Below, one piece after another: positions 59,419 to 64,000 of a DNA stretch of 64,000 bases. Source of the DNA: Streptomyces hygroscopicus (GTDB lineage: Bacteria > Actinomycetota > Actinomycetes > Streptomycetales > Streptomycetaceae); contig CP018627.1 in the NCBI GenBank assembly GCA_002021875.1, positions 6,820,001 through 6,884,000 on the forward strand. Reading direction: 5' to 3'. A model generated the notes under the pieces. It ran no database searches. It worked only from the letters and a program-made list of their open reading frames with translations, and was not told the origin of the DNA. The translations under genes and the position numbers were made by a program. How positions within the stretch are numbered: the first letter of the stretch is position 1; every line of letters begins with the position of its first letter.

Positions 59419-59973
59419 TCAGCGCGCGAGCAGGGACTCCACCCGGGACAAGGTGTCCAGGACATTGGCCTCGGTGATCGCCATCCGCGCCTCGTCCGGC
59501 GTCAGCCAGCGCAGCGGCGCATCCGGGTTCTCCGGCCGCACCGCCTCGGGAACGCTGGTGGCCAGCACATAGCGCACATCGGCGTGCTCATGCGCCGGCT
59601 CCCGGCTGTTCTCAGGAACCGGAACGATCACCAGGTGCCGCACCTCCGCATCCGGCCACGGAGCCAGATCCGGCAAACCCGTCTCCTCCCGCCCCTCCCG
59701 CAGGGCGATGGCGAGCGGGTCGTACTCGCCCGGGTCGCCATGCCCGCCGACCAGCAGCCACGACTGGTGACGCTGGTGCCAGCGCAGCAGCACTCGGCCG
59801 CTGTCGGGGTGCACGATCAGGGCGGATGCGGTGATGTGGAGGGGCGTCGACCGGTCCCAGGGGGCGCCCGCCTCGACAACGCCGAGCACCCGCTCGAGGT
59901 CGACGCATTCCGCGGTGGTCTTCGGCCGGTAGCCCGTAAGGACATGGGTAACTGCGTGGTCGGCTGTGGCCAT
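59419..59973 (-). CDS. NUDIX hydrolase
   Basis: This 184-residue protein has the Nudix box GGHGDPGEYDPLAIALRE followed by GREETGL and a typical N-terminal region (ITASALIVHPDSGRVLLRWH). The ATG at 59973 was chosen over an upstream frame open to 60069, which would add a basic low-complexity extension. Its stop (TCA on the top strand) is directly next to the SnoaL-like stop (TGA), giving TGATCA with no intergenic base. Confidence 0.88.
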   Translation of the reverse strand: MATADHAVTHVLTGYRPKTTAECVDLERVLGVVEAGAPWDRSTPLHITASALIVHPDSGRVLLRWHQRHQSWLLVGGHGDPGEYDPLAIALREGREETGLPDLAPWPDAEVRHLVIVPVPENSREPAHEHADVRYVLATSVPEAVRPENPDAPLRWLTPDEARMAITEANVLDTLSRVESLLAR

Positions 59974-60217
59974 GCGCCGGATCCTAACGACGCGAGGCCG
60001 CCTACGGCGCGGGGTTTTCGTCACCCGGGCCCGCGGCAACGTGCCCGGGACCGCACATGGAGGGCACAACGCCCCATAGGGGTCAGGGCGACAAAGTGCG
60101 AGGTCACAGCGTTGTCAGCCTGTTAACAAGGCGTTAGTTGATCGTCAGCGGGGCCGGACAGACTTGTTGTCATGGCCCCGGGGGACGGGGGCAACGCTCA
60201 CGACAGCAGAGGGACTC

Positions 60218-60859
60218 ATGTCGCACCGCATCACCACTCGTCACGCACGCAAGGTCGCCGCCGCCGCGGTCGTCGCAGTCGCCGCGTTCGGTCTGACCGC
60301 GTGCCAGGACAACGCGGATGCCGGCGGGGACTCGTCCTCCGCGGCCTCGTCCAGCTCCGGCGGTTCGGACTCCTCCGACTCGGGTTCGTCGGGTTCCTCC
60401 GACTCGGGTTCGTCCGGTTCCTCCGGCTCGGGTTCCTCGGGCTCCGGTGGGGGCGGCAACGCCGGTTCCGATGCCTGCGCGACCTCGCAGCTCGCGTTCC
60501 GCAGCACCCACGGCATGGGTGAGGGCACCCTGATCGTCGACCTCAAGAACACCGGGTCGGCCACCTGCACGCTCCAGGGCTTCCCCGGCGTCGACCTGAA
60601 GAGCAAGAACGGCACCCTGAGCGCCAAGCGCAGCGACCTCGCGGCGCCGAAGACGAGCGTCAAGCCGGGTGAGGAGACCCGCTTCACGCTCTACTACCCG
60701 CCGAACACCTCCGGTGGCTCCGGCGAGACCTTCACCACGCTCGTCGTCACCCCGCCCAACGAGACCCACTCGCACTCCCTGCCCGTCAGCATCAACGTCC
60801 CCGTCTCCGACGGCTCCGGCTCCGCCATCAAGGTGGACCCCGTCGGCACCGGCAAGTAG
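60218..60859 (+). CDS. DUF4232 lipoprotein with Ser/Gly repeat linker
   Basis: This 213-residue lipoprotein has the lipobox FGLTACQDN near residue 28, a long repetitive linker of SGSSDSGSSGSSDSGSSG type (about residues 40-80) and a C-terminal DUF4232 domain (LAFRSTHGMGEGTLIVDLK, CTLQGFPGVDLKSK). ATG at 60218 follows GAGGGAC. The linker's repeats are tandem in DNA (GGTTCGTCGGGTTCC-type), so its length is likely to vary between strains. Confidence 0.9.
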   Translation: MSHRITTRHARKVAAAAVVAVAAFGLTACQDNADAGGDSSSAASSSSGGSDSSDSGSSGSSDSGSSGSSGSGSSGSGGGGNAGSDACATSQLAFRSTHGMGEGTLIVDLKNTGSATCTLQGFPGVDLKSKNGTLSAKRSDLAAPKTSVKPGEETRFTLYYPPNTSGGSGETFTTLVVTPPNETHSHSLPVSINVPVSDGSGSAIKVDPVGTGK

Positions 60860-61035
60860 GCAGACCCACTGCCGTATATCGATCGTACGTTTGATTTCCG
60901 GCGTGCCGGCGTGCGACCTCGCCGGTGACGGCCGACCCTGGAGGGTGGACGCGGGGAGCCCGCTGAGCAGCGCCCGGCTCGCGTGTCCCTGGCCCAGCGC
61001 AGGAGCTCGGACCGAACTGGAAGGTGAACGTCACG

Positions 61036-61761
61036 ATGAAGACACCCCCGGTCGTTTCGCCGCAGGAGTGGGAGGCCGCGCGTCAGGAGCTGCTCGGGGA
61101 GGAGAAGCGGCTGACCCGCGCCCGTGACGCACTGGCCGCCAAGCGCCGGCGGATGCCGTGGCTGGCGGTGGAGAAGGAGTACGCGTTCGAGGGGCCCGAG
61201 GGCCGGGTGAGTCTGCTCGACCTGTTCCAGGGGCGTCGTCAGCTGATCGTCTACCGCGCCTTCTTCGAGCCCGTCGTCTACGGCTGGCCCGACCACGCCT
61301 GCCGCGGCTGTTCCATGGTCGCCGACCACGTGGGCCACCTCGCTCATCTCCACGCCCGCGACACCACCCTCGTCTTCGCCTCGCGCGCGCCGCAGCCGGA
61401 GATCGAGCGGGTGAAGGCGCGGATGGGCTGGACGATGCCCTGGTACACGATCACCGACGACTTCGACGCCGACTTCGGTGTGGACGAGTGGCACGGCACG
61501 AACGCGTTCATCCGCGATGGCGACCGCGTATTTCGCACCTACTTCATCAACGCCCGCGGTGACGAGGCGCTGGGGAGCACCTGGAGCTACCTCGACATGA
61601 CGGCGCTCGGGCGGCAGGAGGAGTGGGAGGACTCGCCGAAGGACTACCCCAAAACCCCGCCGTACGAATGGTGGAACTGGCACGACGCGTACGACGACGC
61701 CGCGCCGGCGCCGGAGTGGGTGGCCCAGACCCAACGAGGCACCCAGGCCCAGCCGGGCTGA
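61036..61761 (+). CDS. DUF899 family thioredoxin-like protein
   Basis: This 241-residue protein has the DUF899 pattern: VVSPQEWEAARQELLGEEK, KRRRMPWLAVEKEYAFEGPEG, the CxxC pair HACRGCSMVADHVGHLAHL, and TWSYLDMTALGRQEEWEDSP. These proteins share a thioredoxin-like fold; function is unknown. ATG at 61036 has GGAAGGTG upstream; an overlapping GTG 12 bases before is less likely. Confidence 0.92.
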   Translation: MKTPPVVSPQEWEAARQELLGEEKRLTRARDALAAKRRRMPWLAVEKEYAFEGPEGRVSLLDLFQGRRQLIVYRAFFEPVVYGWPDHACRGCSMVADHVGHLAHLHARDTTLVFASRAPQPEIERVKARMGWTMPWYTITDDFDADFGVDEWHGTNAFIRDGDRVFRTYFINARGDEALGSTWSYLDMTALGRQEEWEDSPKDYPKTPPYEWWNWHDAYDDAAPAPEWVAQTQRGTQAQPG

Positions 61762-61783
61762 GCCGTGCGCCAAACTGTGGGGC

Positions 61784-62257
61784 ATGGACAACCGCAGCCA
61801 CGTCCGCCCTGCGACCGCGGCCGACGTTGACGCGGTGGAGGCCGTCACCGACGCGGCATACCGCCCCTACGTCGCCCGGATCGGCGTCCGCCCCGCGCCG
61901 ATGGACGCGGACCACGCGGCCGACATCGCGGCGGGGCGCGTCTTCCTCACCGGCGACCCGGTCGTGGGGGTGCTGGTGTTGGTGGCCGAGCCCGGCCATC
62001 TCGTCCTGGAGAGCATCGCCGTACACCCGGACGCGCACCGGCAGGGCGTGGGCAGGCGCCTGCTCGCCTTCGCCGAGCTGCACGCACGCGCTCTCGGCCT
62101 CCCGGAGATCCGGCTCTACACCAACGCCCGCATGTGGGAGAACCAGGAGATCTACCCGAGGTACGGGTACGAGATGACCGAGCGCCGCCAGGACGGCGCG
62201 TACGACCGGATCCACTACCGGAAGCGCATTCCCGGGGCAACGCCCGACGAGCGGTGA
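61784..62257 (+). CDS. GNAT-family N-acetyltransferase
   Basis: This 157-residue GNAT protein has the acetyl-CoA binding motif VHPDAHRQGVGRRLLAFAEL and the terminal YTNARMWENQEIYPRYGYEM. The acceptor substrate is unknown. It follows the DUF899 gene by 22 bases and is probably in the same transcript. Its end resembles the fragment at 15013-15189 in general form but the two are not close relatives. Confidence 0.92.
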   Translation: MDNRSHVRPATAADVDAVEAVTDAAYRPYVARIGVRPAPMDADHAADIAAGRVFLTGDPVVGVLVLVAEPGHLVLESIAVHPDAHRQGVGRRLLAFAELHARALGLPEIRLYTNARMWENQEIYPRYGYEMTERRQDGAYDRIHYRKRIPGATPDER

Positions 62258-62323
62258 GGACCCCGTCCCTGTCGCGCACCAGTGGCCAGTACGCCGCTAT
62301 GGCCGCCGCCGCGTCATACGCCC

Positions 62324-62962
62324 CTAAGGCCGCCGCAGAAGCCCCCGTTCCATGGCCACCACCACCGCCCTCGTCCGGTCGTTCACATCGAGCTTGGCGA
62401 ACAGGCGCAGCAGATGCGTCTTCACCGTGGCCTCGGCGATCACGAGACGTCGTCCGATCTCGGCGTTGGTGAGACCGTCCGCCACGGCGCCAAGGACCTC
62501 GGTCTCGCGGTCGGTCAGCGGCTCCTGAACGGGTCGCCGCATCCGCGCGACCAGCTTCTCGGCGACCCGGGGAGCGAGCACCGTCTCGCCCCGGGCCGCC
62601 GCGTGGATGGCGTCGACGAGCTGCTCACGGGTGGTGTCCTTGAGCAGATAGCCGATGGCACCGGCCTCCACTCCGCGCTCGATCTCGGTGTCGGTGTCGT
62701 ACGTGGTCAGGATCAGCACCCGCGTACGCGGATACCGGGCGACGATCTCCGTCGTCGTCGCCACCCCGTCGAGCACGGGCATCCGCAGATCGACCAGCGC
62801 CACGTCGGGGTCGTACCGCTCGACGAGATCGAGTGCCACGCGTCCGTCGCCCGCCTCGCCGACGATCTCGATGCTGTCCTCGGCGGCGAGCAGGGCGATC
62901 ACTCCGGCCCGCATCACGGTGTGATCGTCCACCACGACGATGCGCAGACCTTCCTCGCTCAT
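62324..62962 (-). CDS. NarL/LuxR-type response regulator
   Basis: This 212-residue regulator has a receiver domain with phospho-acceptor D58 (VALVDLRMPVLDG) and a C-terminal LuxR-type HTH (LTDRETEVLGAVADGLTNAE, VKTHLLRLFAKLDVNDRTRA). It overlaps the stop of the upstream histidine kinase by four bases. Its target genes are unknown. Confidence 0.95.
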   Translation of the reverse strand: MSEEGLRIVVVDDHTVMRAGVIALLAAEDSIEIVGEAGDGRVALDLVERYDPDVALVDLRMPVLDGVATTTEIVARYPRTRVLILTTYDTDTEIERGVEAGAIGYLLKDTTREQLVDAIHAAARGETVLAPRVAEKLVARMRRPVQEPLTDRETEVLGAVADGLTNAEIGRRLVIAEATVKTHLLRLFAKLDVNDRTRAVVVAMERGLLRRP

Positions 62963-64000
62963 GCCTCCACCTCGCTTGCCATGGGGATCATCGCCAGGAT
63001 CCGTGTCCCGTCGCCCACCGAACTCGTCACCGTGAGCCTCCCGCCCAGCTCAGCCAGTCGCTTGCGCATGCCGTCGAGTCCGAAGCCGGTCGACTCCCCC
63101 ACCCGGAACCCGGTCCCATCGTCGGTGATCTCCAGCTCCACTCCGTGCGGACGCCGCACCAGCACCACGCCGACCATGGACGCGTGTGCGTGTTTGCGCA
63201 CGTTGGCCAGGGACTCCTGGGTGCAGCGCAGCAGCGCGATACGGGTCTGCTGATCGCACTCCAGGTCTGCCAGGTCGGCGTCCACCGCCAGGCCGGTGTC
63301 CTCCGCGAAGCGGTCCAGCGTACGGCGCAGCGTCCGCGCCACCGAACCGGCCGCCACCTGGCCCGGACCCGGCTGCCCCACGGAGCCGACCAACTCCCTC
63401 GCCTCGGCGAGGTTTTCCCGGGCGGTGGACTCGATCGACCGCAGTTGCTGGGCGCTGGTCGCCGGATTGTGGTGAATGCCCGCCTGGGCCGCCTCCGCGA
63501 GCACGATGATCGACGCGAAGCCCTGCGCGAGCGTGTCGTGGATGTCGCGTGCGATGCGTTCCCGTTCGTCCGCCGCGCCCTGGCGCTGGTGTGCCTCGGA
63601 GAGCTGTGCCTGTGTACGCTCCAACTCCTCGATCAGCCGTGCCCGTTCACTGCTCTGCGCGACGACCGAGTGTGCCCACAGGCCGATCAGTACGCCCACC
63701 GCGACCACGATCAGGGTGGACATCAGGGTCTCGCCGAAGAACTCCGCCGACCAGCCCTGCCGGACCAGGCTCCCGGCCAGCGTGGCACCGGTGGCCAGCC
63801 CGAGGAACCCCATCGAGGCCCGCGGAGTGCGCCCGAACATCCAGTAGTGCGGCAGCGTCACCATGAACAGCGCCGCATAGCTGCTGCCCAGATAGGCCAG
63901 CCCGCCGAGCGCGAGCACGAGCACCGAGAGATAGACCCGCGGACGTACGACGGGATTCCCCGGGAAGCGGTCGAGCACCGCGTAGCACAGCACCACGCAG
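62959..64000 (-). CDS. sensor histidine kinase (5' end cut by window)
   Basis: The frame is open to the right edge, so the N-terminus is missing. The visible part has several TM helices (YLSVLVLALGGLAYLGSSYA, LMSTLIVVAVGVLIGLWA), a HisKA_3 domain (ERIARDIHDTLAQGFASIIV) and an HATPase domain (TQESLANVRKHAHASMVGV, GFGLDGMRKRLAELGGRL). It is the partner of the adjacent NarL-type response regulator, with translation coupled through an ATGA overlap. Confidence 0.93.
   Translation of the reverse strand, partial: CVVLCYAVLDRFPGNPVVRPRVYLSVLVLALGGLAYLGSSYAALFMVTLPHYWMFGRTPRASMGFLGLATGATLAGSLVRQGWSAEFFGETLMSTLIVVAVGVLIGLWAHSVVAQSSERARLIEELERTQAQLSEAHQRQGAADERERIARDIHDTLAQGFASIIVLAEAAQAGIHHNPATSAQQLRSIESTARENLAEARELVGSVGQPGPGQVAAGSVARTLRRTLDRFAEDTGLAVDADLADLECDQQTRIALLRCTQESLANVRKHAHASMVGVVLVRRPHGVELEITDDGTGFRVGESTGFGLDGMRKRLAELGGRLTVTSSVGDGTRILAMIPMASEVEA

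Noticed and set aside
1..64000. tRNA, rRNA or complete transposase genes
   Set aside because: No tRNA T-loop-like sequence, rRNA segment or transposase frame was found on reading the window.

Overview
The window is chromosomal DNA from a Streptomyces-like actinomycete. The evidence is the very high GC content, the strong G/C third-position bias, frequent GTG starts, ATGA/GTGA start-stop overlaps, a complete cvnA-E conservon, DUF4232 lipoproteins, and rare TTA codons confined to a few regulatory or hypothetical genes. No rRNA, tRNA, CRISPR array, integrase or intact transposase was seen. The first and last genes are cut by the window edges.

Layout. 1-4.5 kb: a membrane-anchored EEP-fold hydrolase (cut), a secreted alginate lyase-family protein, an ATP-dependent DNA ligase and a DUF7144 membrane protein. 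4.7-12.1 kb: a large sensor/PP2C/anti-sigma-kinase fusion, followed by the conservon cvnABCDE, whose last gene is a P450 with an altered ExxR motif. 12.2-19.2 kb is an accessory region: two small TTA/unknown genes, an XRE-DUF5919 regulator with a NUDIX gene, an IS relic, a broken GNAT gene, an XRE-TPR regulator, an HATPase-only protein, then a radical SAM enzyme and a PCMT-like methyltransferase that look like a peptide- or protein-modification pair. 19.4-27.2 kb: a TetR regulator, DUF305 and DUF3105 proteins, an adenylating enzyme plus LuxC/EhpG-like reductase pair, an orphan OmpR regulator and small exported proteins.

27.2-34.6 kb: a sigma/anti-sigma/transmembrane/CBM2 fusion facing a five-gene hydroxyproline catabolic operon (DapA-like deaminase, epimerase and three-part D-hydroxyproline dehydrogenase). 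34.7-38 kb: a HTH-TOBE molybdate regulator and modABC. 38-41.6 kb: a second XRE-TPR module with two small genes and a HAD phosphatase. 41.6-46.5 kb: an odd noncoding stretch, an MMPL exporter and a NarL-type two-component pair. 46.5-51.3 kb: PhzF-like, LysR, NUDIX, flotillin/NfeD and an acidic protein. 51.6-54 kb: paired CNNM/CorC membrane proteins. 54-64 kb: a PQQ-propeller Ser/Thr kinase, two DUF4232 lipoproteins, a TauE/SafE permease carrying a 58-bp palindrome at its stop codon, DUF5335, SnoaL-like, NUDIX, DUF899, GNAT and a cut two-component system.

The most notable items are the radical SAM/methyltransferase locus, the one-polypeptide sigma/anti-sigma/CBM2 sensor, the CYP157-like P450, the CTAG-flanked palindrome with a related relic 44 kb away, and the clustering of TTA codons in the XRE modules and the sigma fusion. 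Family assignments come from reading motifs by eye; no database search was run.
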